The notes: generated by a model not told the origin, from the letters alone. 64,000 bases of DNA from Gnetum montanum (GCA_015680685.1 MNCI01029312.1:137915-201914); one strand, 5' to 3'. Counted from the first letter of the stretch, positions 20,531 to 33,010 are shown. Program-made: numbers and translations.

Positions 20531-21660
20531 AACATACGAATCAAGTGAGCGTAATCATCTCTATGCAGCTGCAAAGCAAACTGGGTGGGATGTTGGGACA
20601 GTCCCAGCATTGCTACCTCATAGGCATTCTGCTGATCCCTCGGATATGCTGAAAGGCATACTACTGACCCCTCGAAGATGCCGTCACTGCACCCATCTCA
20701 GCGGTGGCACCTCTGAGAGGTTAGTTTCGCCGTCCAGAGCCCTAATGGAGTTCTCATCAACCACAACCTTGGGGATCTCCGCTCATCATCACTATCAGGC
20801 TCTGGCTTGATAGACTCACCTAGCTAGTTCTTTGCGTAACCAGTCGGGTGCGATGAGTTTGGTGATCTTTGGCGGCGATATGCTGGGCCGAGCATCAACA
20901 TTGAAAACCCTGGCCTCTTGCTATGGTTCCTCCTTCACGGCCCGCTCACCCTGTCTCACCCCAAATAGTACTTGTTTCAACAACCTCTCTGGTGATTCAG
21001 TCGAGGAATGGTGTCCTCTGTTTTCTTCTTTGGTTGCAGGTTACTTGTTATGAGGACGTCGTTCAAACCTACGTTCATCTGAGCGGTGAAGTATAGACAG
21101 CGTTCTGAGATGGTCGCTTAGGTCAGCTTGTCCACTTAGGAATGAAACCTTATATTCCTCATAATCCTATCTCTTGCTCTTATTCCCCTCCTTAGCCATT
21201 CCATCTGCTTCCCTTGCACAAAATGTGAAGACACAGCATATGCTTTCCGCATTTGCATTACAGTCAAGTCCATGAACTGGCGCAACGCAACTCGCCTAGT
21301 GGACACCAAAAAAATGGGGTCGGAAAAATGGATGAAATACAACTCATCCAGGCCATGTAGACACAACGTAATTCGCCTATGCAAGCCCCTTCATCTACAA
21401 TATGATGGCATAACTCCATGCAAATGCAATCGCAGGAGAAGGCCTAATTCCTTATGCACGAAAGAACTATAACCTCACATTTGAGTCTTCCCTGAACCTC
21501 ACTTGAGTCTTCCCTAAACCTCTCTCCTCTTATCTCTGTAAGAATTCCCTTCCATACCATTTTATCTCCAATCTCCCTCATTTCTACACTTCTACATTGA
21601 CAAGGCGACACTTGAGTAATCATTGATGAACGTCGTTGGTACTTTCACCGATCCGGTGTT
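20531..21660 (+). other. 3' untranslated region of element B
   Basis: About 1.1 kb lies between the repeat array and the polypurine tract. No domain is recognised; short open frames on both strands (such as 21136-21384 minus) show no family features. The region corresponds in position to 28116-29420 of element C. Confidence 0.5.
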
Positions 21661-21720
21661 TCGTATTCTTTGTTGACGTCTTTCGGGCAAGCCCTCTAAA
21701 CATCAACAAAGAGGGGCCAT
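21640..21720 (+). promoter_or_regulatory. Polypurine tract and bracketing inverted repeats (B)
   Basis: AACAAAGAGGGGCCAT ends at 21720, directly before the LTR. Upstream, CTTTGTTGA (21669-21677) pairs perfectly with TCAACAAAG (21703-21711). GGTGTTTC, a few bases further out, pairs with GAAACACC at the LTR start. The tract therefore sits in an internal loop of a two-part hairpin. C shows the outer arms too (ATGGTGTTTCA / TGAAACACCAT). Confidence 0.7.
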
Positions 21721-23320
21721 TGAAACACCATGAAAATCACGAATCGGCCTAGGATGAAGATTCACGATTTAGGCGAAATTTTGCAACAGAAATCTAGAAG
21801 ACAGAACAAGGCAAAGAGGCACACAACATCAAGTCTCCAAATTTCTTACGGATTCCAACCTTACTTACTTTATTTTCTTTCTTTACACTACATTACGCAA
21901 CATAGCGTAATGATGGTCGGCATAACTCTGCTTAATGTAGCTTGATATCAAAAAGTAACTTAGTTCGGCGAACTCAACAAGGTTTGAAGTCTAAGACTTA
22001 TCGCACATTCCGCTAAGTCTTTTGTTCAGGGATGAGTTTACGCTCCGTTACGCAGAGCAGCGTAATGAGCTCCGAGGAAGTCAAAGTCAGAGTCCAAAGA
22101 AGCGTGATAGATTGATTTCTTATTTTTTGCAGATTGGCTGCTTTACACTTATTACGCTACACAGCGTAAACAAGCGTAACTTATTGTAAAGTTGACCACT
22201 TTTACACTCTATTACACTTTGCAATGTAAATGAGCGTAAAACAGCTTGAGTCAACTACTTCTACGCTCTATTACGCTCTGCAAACTATGTAGCATAAACG
22301 AGCGTAATACAGCCTAAAGTCAACTAAGGCAGTACCAGACACACACCTGTTATCTATACGCATAATACGCTCGTCAGCGTATCGCAGCATAATCGTGAGG
22401 TGGCTTCAGCGGGAGTGGTTGACAGTGTACTTTGTCCTCTTTCCCAGAAGCATGATGCGACATGACCAGTTTCAACATAAAGTTTGCCAAGTCAACGATA
22501 TTTTGAAGGTTTGAGACATGTGTCATCAGGGCCGTGCCTTCTCCACGTACTACCGAACCTATAAATACTTCAGTTGGCGAAGAAAGAAAGGATCTTCTGG
22601 GGCTTTTTTAGGGGGATCACCTTTTGACAGAGACAGAAGACATTTTTGAGCATTGGCAGTAGGAGCGATCAGTCTTTTGGAGAAGATACAATTCTCTCCA
22701 TTGGCGATCATCAGCAACTTTGAAGTAAAGACTACCGAAGGCAAAAGGAGCAGATCAGAGATCGAGAGATCATCTGGTATGGTTAACAAGGTTTATTGAT
22801 CAGAAACAGTTGATCAATAGACATCTAGGCTTAACCTTCCTTGCATTCCACCTTTGGCTTACGAGGTAGACCAAGCTTCATTTTGTACTCCTTGTTGAAC
22901 AGTTTTCTTGTTGTTTTGTGTATGCTTCGTGCAAGATAAACAGAATTTGTTGTTGGAACTTTGTATACAATATACTCAGTCTTTGAGTCAAAACATAGAT
23001 ATTGGAATTGTGCATCTTTCTTAAATCTGATCCTCCTTGTCGTGTTGATGTTGTCATTATTTCAATTTATTTACATTGTTTTCTACTCCTTTTATGATTC
23101 ATTGGATCGATTTGCTTCATGGAACATCTATATAATACGTATATTATCGCAATATTCGTCAATTTACTGATTAAGTAAGTCCCTATCTGATCGACAAGAT
23201 TGTTCAGGTCACTGCAGATTCGTTTCCTCTAGCACGGCCCTCGCAGAGATCCGTGGTTAAGACTATGTACACAGATCTTCATTCGGTATTTTCCAACGAC
23301 CGACATTTTCCATTGTTACA
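21721..23320 (+). repeat. 3' LTR of element B
   Basis: The 1600-bp LTR reads TGAAACACCATG...CATTTTCCATTGTTACA. Its start is set by the polypurine tract and its end by the switch to C-family LTR sequence at 23321. It is similar to the A LTR at both ends (TGAAACACC(A/G)TGAAAAT(C/T)ACGA(A/G)TCGGCC; ATCCGTGG(T/C)TAA). A TATA box lies at 22560-22567. U3 (21721-22555) holds GCGTAA/TTACGC palindromes near 21892, 22030, 22146, 22206, 22264 and 22361. Confidence 0.85.
22560..22567 (+). promoter_or_regulatory. LTR core promoter TATA box (B)
   Basis: CCTATAAATACTTCAG lies on the plus strand, matching element orientation. It is about 760 bp from the LTR end, as in the other LTRs of the family. Confidence 0.65.
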
Positions 23321-25632
23321 CCTTGGATCCGCATGAGGGCCATTTTGGAAAAAATGGAATTGGGGTGCCTTGAACGGTCTAGTCGATCAGATAGGAACAT
23401 AGTTAGTGTATAATAACCTTTCGTAAAGATTTTTTTTAAGATGCTATGCATGGAGATTGAAGTGTAGAAAGCCATAACACATAGAATAGTAAAAGCATAG
23501 CAAAAATGTGTAACTTAAGAAATGAATGTTAATTGATAGACAATGATGCAAAATATAGCGAGATGAAATGAAATGAGCTTAAGTGAAAGAATGCACCACC
23601 CCAAAATCGGGGCATCTGATCTTTGTTTGGCTAGAGAAGGTGTACAACTGATGTGTAGTGTGGATAGGAATAACTTACAACGTAATGGTATGGTCACAAC
23701 CCCTTAACTACTACCAATGGTCTGCTAACAGGAATTGATGAACCGATGCTTGTTGGGCTAAGAGAGATTTGGGAAGTGCTACCAATGGGGTTTGTTGTTC
23801 ATCAACCTTCTACTTGCTAGTCTCTTTGCCAAAGCCAATCACCAAAAAGCCAAATGCCAAAATGCCAATCTCCCAAGCCAACTACAAGAAAGGTGACTCT
23901 AAAAGCCAACCCCTTTGACTATTGTTCGCTAGGGTATTTATAGGGCTAGGAGAAAGAGAGAGATGTGGTTTGGATGCCACATGTATTGGGTCCCATAGAG
24001 AGCAAACGTGGATGTGCCATACTGCCATGTGGTGCTACGCTGCAGTGTTATGCTGATGTGCTACATTGTAGTGTAACAAGGCTAGATGTGAAACCTACTA
24101 AGCTATGATCATACCGTTCAAGCTACATGTGCCAAAATCCAAGGAAACTAACATGTTTTTTTTACAAAGAATGCCAACAATGAATGCAAAATGGTTCCTA
24201 TGCTCCAGGACTACATCTTCCCTCCTCTTGTGAGTAGGTTCAAGCATAGGGACAACTTTGGGAATTAATAGGGGGGTGCAAAATAAAGAAAATTTGCTGA
24301 TCTTGTCTATTGAAGAGATGCCAAAGTAGAAATAACCATTTCCAATGAGTTCTAGAGCTATTGGAGACATCCTGGGGCTTCTACGTGAGTGTTACGCTAC
24401 CTACGCTGCCCAGCATATTGGCGTAGCATAAAAACCCACACACTATGCTACGTAAAGTAGCCGCTAGTCTTGAGATAAATCTTGCCTAAAAATTGAAAAT
24501 ACCTATTTAAGGCCTGGCTAGGCAAGCAACTTCTGCAATTAACAATCCTACCTCCCATGTTGAATGGTCTTGGGACATGCGGAGTTCATCCTTGGGACAC
24601 TTTTGGGCTTTTTGTCCCCACTACACTGTGCTACATTGTGCAGCATAGCACAACATAGCAACTAGTGTGACTTGAATCCCTATTTGATCTATAGTGCTTT
24701 ATCAAGAAACATTTTCCTAGGACCCAAGGATGAATTGGGAAAAGAATTCTTGGAGGTCGAAGCATGGCTAAGTGCAATTCTATTGCTAGAACCACTTTCC
24801 AAAGGACCTTCGTGCATTCTATCCCTGCTACACTGTGTAGCGTAGCATAGCATAGCACCTTGTTTAACTTGAATCTTGACTCATTTTGCAAATGTTCCAT
24901 CATGCAATGTCAATCATGTCTTGGAGTGGCAGTAGAGCAAGCATTTTTGATGGTCGAGGCATGGGAAAATATGTTCACTTCATCAAAGCAATATGAGCAG
25001 AAGCATTATAACAATAGAACCTTGCTACACTGTGCTACACTGTGTAGCATAGAACAATGTAACACTCAAGATAAGATGATTTCTGATGAAATTTACCACA
25101 TTCTCCTATGTCATGTTGATCATGCTTCAAGGATTAAATAGGGTAGGTATCCTAGAGGGCTAAATCATTGTCAATTTCATTTTTGTTGCCTGATGAGTCT
25201 TCAGATGGCCTGCTATGCTATGCAACATAGTAGGTTCCATTGTTAGAAAACTTGCCAAACTATTTAGTCCATCCTAAACACCCTTAAAAGCTCCTAGCAT
25301 GGTCCCTATGTAGACCATTAGCCAAGTGAAGTGTTAAGCTAGGCAAGCTAGAGGATGTAGAAATCCTATCAACCTAAGCAATAGAAAATTTGCTAGACTG
25401 TACGATCTACCCCTAGTACCTCTTTCATGCAAACTGGCCTTATGCCTAGGTGTTGCATTGACTATGCTATAGAGGGTGGTAGGTAGGCTCAGAAGTGACT
25501 TCATAGGCATTAGGACTTCTAGGGTGCCACATTGTCTGCATGGTCCAATGTGATCCCCATGCTTGTAGAGATCCTTGCCCAAATTTTGGGACTTTGCTAA
25601 ATCATGAGAGTCCCAAAATTGATGGTGTTTCA
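23321..25632 (-). repeat. Truncated extra LTR of the C family (copy 1)
   Basis: This is a near full-length LTR of the same type as 25644-28035 and 42293-44636. It lacks about 60 bp at its inner (left) end, where element B begins. It ends GATGGTGTTTCA at 25632 (TGAAACACCATC on the minus strand). A TATA box lies at 23935-23942. Only 11 bases separate it from the C 3' LTR. Confidence 0.85.
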
Positions 25633-25643
25633 ATGAAAAAAAC

Positions 25644-28035
25644 TGTAGCGGCCAAAAATTTTGGTGACTGGAACATTGAGAGGTTACCAGGCATACAGCC
25701 TAACCCTGTATCCACACGAGGGTTGTGCTAGAAAAAATGGAAACATGATGACCTGAACGGTCTGTTCGATCAGATAAGGACTTAGTTGTTGTACAATAAC
25801 CTTTCATTAATGTTTGTTTTAGGAAATTATGCATGGAGATTAAAGTGCAGAAAGCTGTAACACATAGAATAGTAAAAGAATAGAAAAAATGTGTAACTTA
25901 AGCAATGAACAAAAACTAATAGACCATGATGGAAAATATAGTGAGATGAAATGAAATTAGCTCAAGTGAGAGAATGCACCAACCCAAAATCAGGGGATCT
26001 GATCTTTGTTTTGCTAGAGAAGGTGTACAACAGTGTGGATAGGCACAACTTACAATGTAATGGTATGGTCATAGCCCCTTAACTACTGCCAATGGCCTAC
26101 AAATAGGAACTGATAAGCCAGTGCTTACTAGGCTAAGAGAGATCTGGGAAGTGCTACTGTTAGGGTTTGTTGTTCATCAACCTTCCACTTGCTGGTCTCT
26201 TTGCCAAAGCCAATTGCCAAAAAGCCAAATGTAAAAATGCCAATCTCCTAAGCCAACCACAAGAAAGGTGATTCTAAAATCCAACCCCTTTGAATGTTGT
26301 TCGCTGGGGTATTTATAGGGCCAAGAGTAGGAGAGAGATGTGGTTTGGATGCCATGTGTCCTAGGTCCCACAGAGTGCAAACGTGGAAATGTCATACTAT
26401 CGTGTGGTGCTACGCTGCAGTGTTACGCTGATGTTCTACGTTGCAGTGTAATGAGGCTAGATGTGAAACCTACTAAGCTGTGACCATACCATTCAAGTTG
26501 CATGTGCCAGAATCTAGAGAAACTACCATGCTTATTTTTACAAAGAATGCCAACAATGAATGCAAAGTGGAGCCTATGCTCTAAGACTACGTCTTCCCTC
26601 CTCTTGCGAGTAGGGTCAAGTGTAGGGACAACTTTGGGAATTAACAAGGGGTGCAAAACAAAGAAAATTTGTTGATCTTGTCTATTGAAGAGATGCTGGA
26701 GCAAAAATGACCATTGCCAATGAGTTCTAGAGCTGCTAGAGACATCTTGGGGCTTCTACGCGAGTGTTACGCTATCTGCATTGCCCAACATATTGGCATA
26801 GCATAAACACTCACATGCTACGTTGCGCTATGCTTCATAGCATAACGTAGCGTAGTTGCCAATCTTGAGACAAATCTTTCCTAAAAATCAAAGATACCCA
26901 TCTAAGGCCTAGCTAGGTAAGCAACTTCTACAATTGAGAACCCTACCTCGCATGTTGAATGATCTTAGGACTTGCGAAGTTCATCCTTGGGACACTTTTG
27001 GTCTTTGTGTCCCCACTAGGCTATGCTACACTATGCAACGTAGCATAGTGTAGCAACCAGTGTGACTTGAATTCCTATTTGATCTACAATGCTTTATCAA
27101 GAAACATTTTCTTGGGATTCGAGTACGAACTGGGATAGGTGGTCTTGGAGGTCAGAGCATGGCCGAGTGCAATTATTTTGCTAGAACCACTTGCCAAAGG
27201 ACCTTCATGTGTTTTGACCCTACTACGCTGTGTAGCGTAGCACAACATAGCACCCTATTTAACTTGAATCTTAACTCATTTTATAAATGCTCTATCATGT
27301 GATGTTAGTCATGTCCTAGAGTGCCAACAAAACAAGCATTTTTGATAGTTGAGGCATGGCCAAATATGTTCACTTTGTTAAAGAAATCTGAGTGGAAGCA
27401 TTGTCATAGTAGAACCTTGCTACGCTGTGCTACGTTGTGTAGCATAGCATAGTGTAGACCTCATGATGATATAATTTCTAATGAAATTTTCCACATTCTC
27501 CTATGTCATGTTGATCATGCTTCAAGGATGAAATGGGGTAGGTATCCTGAAGGGTGGAATCATTTTCAACTACATCTTTAATGCTTGATGAGTCTCCACA
27601 TGGCTTGCTATGCTATGCAGCGTAGCGTAGCATAGCAGGTTCCACCATTAGAAAACTTGTCAAATTGTTTTGTTCATCCTAAATACTCTCAACAGCTCCC
27701 AGCATGGTCCCTAGGTAGACTATCATCTGCGTGAAGTGTCAAGCTAGGCAAGCTAGAGGATGTAGCAAGCTTGTTAGCCTAAGTGATAGAAAATTTCCAG
27801 ACTATACGGTCTACCCTTGGTGCCTCTTTCATGCACACTAGCCTCATGGCTAGATGTTATGTTGACTGTATTGTGGAGGGTGGCAGGCAGGCTTGGAAGC
27901 AGCTTTGCAAGCATTAGGACTTCCAAGGTGCCATGTTGTCTACACAATCTAGTGTGACACTGTTCTTGTAGAGATCCTTGCCCAAATTTTGGGATTATGC
28001 TGAATCATGAGAGTCCCAAAATTGATGGTGTTTCA
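25644..28035 (-). repeat. 3' LTR of element C (copy 2)
   Basis: The 2392-bp LTR reads TGAAACACCATCAATTTTGGG...TACA on the minus strand. It is flanked inside by the polypurine tract ATAAAGAGGGATCAT. A TATA box lies at 26310-26317. U3 carries palindromic clusters of the TGCTACGCTGTGTAGCGTAGCA type near 26810, 27020, 27225, 27420 and 27610, spaced about 200 bp apart. Confidence 0.85.
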
Positions 28036-29419
28036 ATGATCCCTCTTTATTGAAGTTTGGAGGATCTGCTCAAGACACTTTGACAAAGAATATGAAACAC
28101 CATGAAGAATCAAAACACCAACATCATGCTTCAGTTCCCACTTAGATGATGCTTCGCTATGTTTGAGAGTACTAGGAAAGTGATTGTGAGGTAAGGGGTA
28201 AGGGTTGGATTTGAGAAAGTAGGATCAAGGAAGAAAGAGTGCAGAATGCAACATCATGAAGAACTGTTGTCATAGTGTAACCCCTTGACAGAATTCTTAT
28301 GAGGGAGTCAGCATGCATGGGTGTCTTTATTTTTGGATCCTAACTTCTCACTAGAATGCTTTTTGTGTTTTTTTTTCTTCTATGCTTTTTGTGATTTTTT
28401 GCTGCACACCCACATTTACTTGAAGATAACCTTGTCGTCACTATAGAACAAGTGCTTCCTCCCTAGGATGATTTGTGTTATGTCCATGTGGGACTTTGAC
28501 TTGCCTATAGAGGCCTCCCATGGGATGAGTTGCGTTATGTCTATCATGGGCTTGGCGGTTGGACATGTGAAAGGGATTTATATGCATTATGAAAGCTTGT
28601 GAAGAGGATATCAAAAGTTGCAAGTATAGGGAACAAAGATTAAGTTGACTAAAGGGAGAGTAGGATATGCACTCTCAAGTAGCTAGGCTGATCGAAGCGG
28701 GTACCTCGAAACAATATAGTGTCTTTCTCTTGTGGTGCAACACATGCCTGAATGACACCATCTTGGCTTTTATTCTACAAACACAACAGAGAGAAACCTA
28801 GAAAAAGAAACCATCAAGTGAAGGAGGGAAAATTCCTGCTTTTCCAGGACACTGCCAAGGTGGCAAGAGTTGCGTTTGATGTGTGCGATTTCCAAAGCAG
28901 AAAGGCTAGTGCAGGTTTTAGCAGCAGTAGAATGGAAAGTTTCAATGGCCCTGCCAAAAATGGGCACTAAAGAGGCTAGGAGCGATGATGATGTAGGTGC
29001 TCAGGAATTTTTGCCATAGGTAAGCATTATGAAATCCAACTGTAAGATAAGAATCATAACAACTAAATGCTCTATTGAACTCTGATGATGGTGAGGGTTG
29101 AAGGACAGTAGCATTATGGCTGGGCCATTTGTTGGGACTCCAGCAGCAAGTGTTGATGGCAAGAGCTACAACCAGGATAATTGGCTATGGTAGCAGTAGC
29201 TTTGGAAGGTCAGCAAGATGTCAAATGACATCTCCAGAAGATTAGCAAGATGCCAAGGATGATGAAACTACATGTCTCCTAGAGGGTTTTTCCTTGATGA
29301 TGTGAACTACATTCTAGAATTGCAATGCCCCACCCCATGTGGTCTAGAAAGCTTAAAAATGTGCATGCTCATTTGTTTACAAATTCATATGTGTGAGTTG
29401 AGAGGTATTGCACTGCGAA
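28036..29419 (-). other. Polypurine tract and 3' untranslated region of element C
   Basis: ATAAAGAGGGATCAT (read on the minus strand, 28050-28036) precedes the LTR. ATGGTGTTTCA (read near 28106-28096) forms an 11-bp inverted repeat with the LTR start. The remaining 1.3 kb shows no recognisable gene; short open frames on both strands lack family features. Confidence 0.6.
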
Positions 29420-29900
29420 CCCAGTTTAAGGTCTTGGTAAACCATCGATTATGCTAGTTTAAGGTCCCAATAGACCATGATGCACTAGTTTAAGGTCCTG
29501 GTAGATTGATGTGCTAATTTAAGGTCCCAACAGACCGATGTGCTAGTTTAACATTGTAGCAGATGGGGGATGGCCAATTTAAGGTCATAGCAGACCATGT
29601 TGTGAGTGCTAATTTTATGTCATGGCCCAAAGATGTGTTGTGCCAGTTTAACATCTTAGTGGATATTTTGTGCTAAGTTTACATCATGGTGGATGAGTTG
29701 TGCTAGTTTATAATCATGGCAAACTATCTATGCCAGTTTATAGTCATAGAAGACTATCTGTGCTAGTTTATAGTCATAGCAGACTATGGTATGCTAGTTT
29801 TACGTCATAGCGGATGTGTTGTGCCAGTTTATAGTCATAGTGGACTATGTTATGCCAATTTTACATCTTAGCAGACATTTTTCTTACCTTGCTTTGTGTC
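29420..29900 (-). repeat. Tandem repeat block after integrase (C)
   Basis: About fifteen units of 30-40 bp, such as TGCTAGTTTAAGGTCCCAATAGACC and TGCTAGTTTATAGTCATAGCAGACTA, occupy the place of the B array at 19840-20530. The AGTTTAAGG core is the one in A and in the block before RT. Confidence 0.85.
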
Positions 29901-29917
29901 TGGTGTAATCCTTTGTG

Positions 29918-32580
29918 TTAAATATAGGATGGCTTCAAGTAAAAGTGGTTGACAAGATTTAGGAATTCATTGTCATTTTCATTAGCCAATTGAAATGCCC
30001 TATTTTCATAAGCTTTCATAACTACAAAGGGGCCTTTCCAGTTGGCTACGAATTTGCTCATGGGCTCAAAAACAGTCTTGAAGACTAGGTCCCCCTTTTT
30101 GATCTACCATTGGTGTAGATTGCAGTGATGTTTCTACCATTGCTTATCTTGGTACCATTCGATGTAGCCAAGTGTTTGGATGCACTCCTTCTCTATAGAG
30201 TCAAGATCAATGATCCTCAACTCATTGTTTTGAGCCTCATCCATGATGTTTGAAAGGATCATTCAAAGTGATGGAACCTACAATTCAATAGGTAACATCG
30301 CTTTAGATCCATACACAATATTGTATGGAGTCTTCCCTATAGTTGCTCTACATGTCGTGCGGTAAGCCCAAAGCATGTAGAGGATTTGCTTGTGCCATCG
30401 CCTCTTGTTGCTGCTAAGCATCTTTTTCAAAAGGTTGCTGATGACTTTGTTGGTTGCCTCTGCTTGACCGTTTACATGGAGGGTAGTATGGCAATGTGAA
30501 AGAATGTTTGATACCAAGATTTTCACAAAAGGCTTTGGTTTCTGTGCTATTGAACTATGGCCCGTTGTCAATGAAAATAGTCATAGGAAGGCCAAACCTT
30601 ATAACTATGTTGTCTAGAATGAAGTTGCAAACCTATTGGGACATGGTCTTTCTAAGGGGAATAGCTTCTACCCATTTTGTAAAGTATTCGATTATGGTAA
30701 TAATGAAAATGCGTCCTATAGAAGACTTAGGTGTAATGGGTCCTATGATATCTAGTCCCCAGCATTGGAAAGGCCATGTGATTTGCGTGGTATGTAACTT
30801 GGTAGGTGATACATGTATAAGGTTCCCATGGCATTGACATACGTCACATGTTCTAACCTTGGCAGCACAATCATGTTCCATGCAAGGCTAGTAGTAGCCT
30901 AAGCATCTGATTTTTATTGCCATAGCCCTAGGAGCTATGTGTCCTCCACACAATCCCCCATGGACTTGATCCATAATCTTTTGTGCTTCGACCTCACTAA
31001 CACAAGCTATTAGTATCCCATCATAAGAGTGTTTGCTAAAATTGTTATCTCCTATGAGGACATATTTCTAGGCTCATTTTTGTATTGCATCCTTTTGAGA
31101 AGATATCAAGCTATGTGGCAGTTCGCCATGTTGGAGATATGCTTTAATGTTGTCATACCATTCTTGGGTGTGAGCCACACCTACTGATGTAATGTGTGGA
31201 GTGTGAGTGATAGGATTGGTGCATGTCATTATCGAGGCGAGCAGAGTAGCTAACATGTGCAATGGCACATTTAAGACTAGTGTGGGTAGCGCATCAGCTA
31301 CAGTGTTTTTGTTATAGGGCATATGTTGGATGTCTAAATTTGTAAACTGCTTTAGTAGACTTTTGTCTATATCATAATAAGGTTGCAAATATGGGGTCTT
31401 GCAAGCATAAAATTCAGTGATCTGATTGATGACTAGTTACGAGTCGCCTTGAATTGCTAAGTGTTGGATCCTCAACTCTTGAGTTGCTAGAAGGCCCTTT
31501 AAGAGTCCTTTGTACTCAGCTATGTTATTTGTGAAAAGGAATGTAAAATGATATGCAAAGGGTTGAATTTCCCTAGAAGGAAATGTAAGGACAGTGGTGG
31601 CACTACCACCTCGTCTAGTTGAAGCACCGTCAAAATGTAGACTGGCCTTGAAGTTTGATGGTATAGGACTTATGCTATTGACATGCTCATCTGGGAATTT
31701 AGGTTCTATTATTGTTTGGTCATCAATGGGTGAAGTCATAAGCTATGTGGATATTGCTTGACCCTTTGTGGATGATTGTGCCACATAATGTAGATCGAAC
31801 TCTGTAGTTATGGCTTTCCACTGGGCTATTCTACTACTCTCATATAAGTTGGTTGTAATAGCTAGAAGTATGTTTCTTTTGCTTATAATGTTGACTTTAC
31901 TGCGAAATAGGTAATGTCTCCACTTTTTAAGTGCAAAAACTAGGGCAAGACAATTTTTCTCTACTTCGTTGTACTTTGCTTCATGAGCTATCAATGCATG
32001 ACTTAAGTAGTAGACTGGGATTTCAGACCTGTCATCTCTCTTTTGACATAGCAGTGCAGCAATAGATGTGTCTGAGATGGCAAGATAGATGTAGAAAGGC
32101 TTATCCCTCTATGGTGGGTAAACAGTGGGAAGGTGGCGAAGCTCTTTCTTTAAGTTATCAAAGGCTTTTTTGCATTGATCTATCTACTTGAAGTTGACTC
32201 CCTTATTAAGCAAGTGTTGCATCGGGTGTAGTTTTTCTATCAAGCTTGCAATAAACCTTCTTATAAACTACACCCTACCTTGCAACTTGCGCAACTCTTT
32301 AAGATTTGTAGGTGGTTCTAAGTTGACGATAGCCTTAACTTTATTGGGATCTGCACTTATCCCTGTTTCCGACACTATAAAGCCTAACATGCATTTGGTT
32401 TTTACTTTGAAAACACATTTTCTAGGGTTGAGATGAAGGTCATGCCTATTAAAATGTTGAAGGACTACGTTTAGATCATTGGGATGATTAGTAGCTTCCT
32501 TAGACTTAATTGCTATGTCATTGACGTAATCATTTAATCTTTCCAAGAGGTAATTGCAAAAGATGTATGTCATTGCTCAG
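29918..32580 (-). pseudogene. pol: RT (C-terminal half), RNase H, second RNase H and integrase of element C
   Basis: The minus-strand frame starts abruptly inside RT: YIFCNYLLERLNDYVNDIAIKS, where the YVDD loop has become YVND. RT motifs before it are missing. RNase H follows (about 32200-31743). The second RNase H-like domain (31739-31300) has HFDGAS and FTNNIAEYKGL. Integrase follows: the CGGH region is degraded near 30980-30850, the core has GLDIIGP near 30780, and NGQAEATNK lies near 30460. The C-terminus has GPFVV and ends HFYLKPSYI with TAA at 29920-29918. Stops and gaps are frequent, so this is a dead copy. Confidence 0.8.
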
Positions 32581-32804
32581 TATCATGAGTGGATGGTTCC
32601 AAGTCTATTGATACTAAGCTTAAGTATCTTGTATGCTTGCCATGAGGTCCTGTTAGGACAAGGGGCAAGTGGAGATTGCTCTGCATAGCCATTTTTGAAG
32701 CACTCTTGCAAAATAAGCAAAAAAAAAAACGTCAAGTGGTACCTATTTAATAGAATAACATGCAATGAAATGTGTGTAAGGTAATCATGTGATGGAACAT
32801 AATT

Positions 32805-33010
32805 TCCAATTTAAGGTCTTAGCAGACTACAACCATGAAAAAACAAATTTTAATATTACCAGTTTAAGGTCTTAGCAGACTGTTACCATATAAGATTACA
32901 TGTCGAGAGGATCAAAGAGTTGCCAGTTTAAGGTTGTTGAGGACCGTTTCCAAGAGGTAAAGTATGAAGGTAATTATAAATTGCTAGTTTAAGGTCGTAT
33001 CGAACCATGG
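32805..33010 (-). repeat. Repeat block before RT (C)
   Basis: Four units of the type CCAGTTTAAGGTCTTAGCAGACTG start near 32810, 32860, 32924 and 32983. They lie between the RT remnant and the antisense gene promoter. B has a single matching unit at about 16140-16165 (GGTCCGAAATGACCTTAAACTA). Confidence 0.8.

Larger units (their letters stand above)
7623..23320 (+). mobile_element. Element B: Tat-type retrotransposon with antisense gene between protease and RT
   Basis: This is the most complete architecture in the window: leader (7623-7821), gag-protease (7822-11288), repeats (11521-11660), antisense gene (15891 to 11851), RT to integrase (16350-19828), repeats (19840-20530), 3' untranslated region, polypurine tract (21704-21720) and 3' LTR (21721-23320). 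The 5' LTR is missing because A interrupts the leader; it should lie left of A. B ends exactly at 23320, inside an LTR of the C family, which it entered about 60 bp from that LTR's inner end. CCTTG (23321-23325) is the expected right target-site copy. Coding parts carry several stops and frameshifts, so this copy is not autonomous now. Confidence 0.85.

Noticed and set aside
23263-23697. Small minus-strand frames in the C-type LTR
   Set aside because: They lie in R-U5 and differ between the three LTR copies by stops.
29272-29457. 61-codon frame before the C repeat array
   Set aside because: No similarity to B at the matching place and no domain features.
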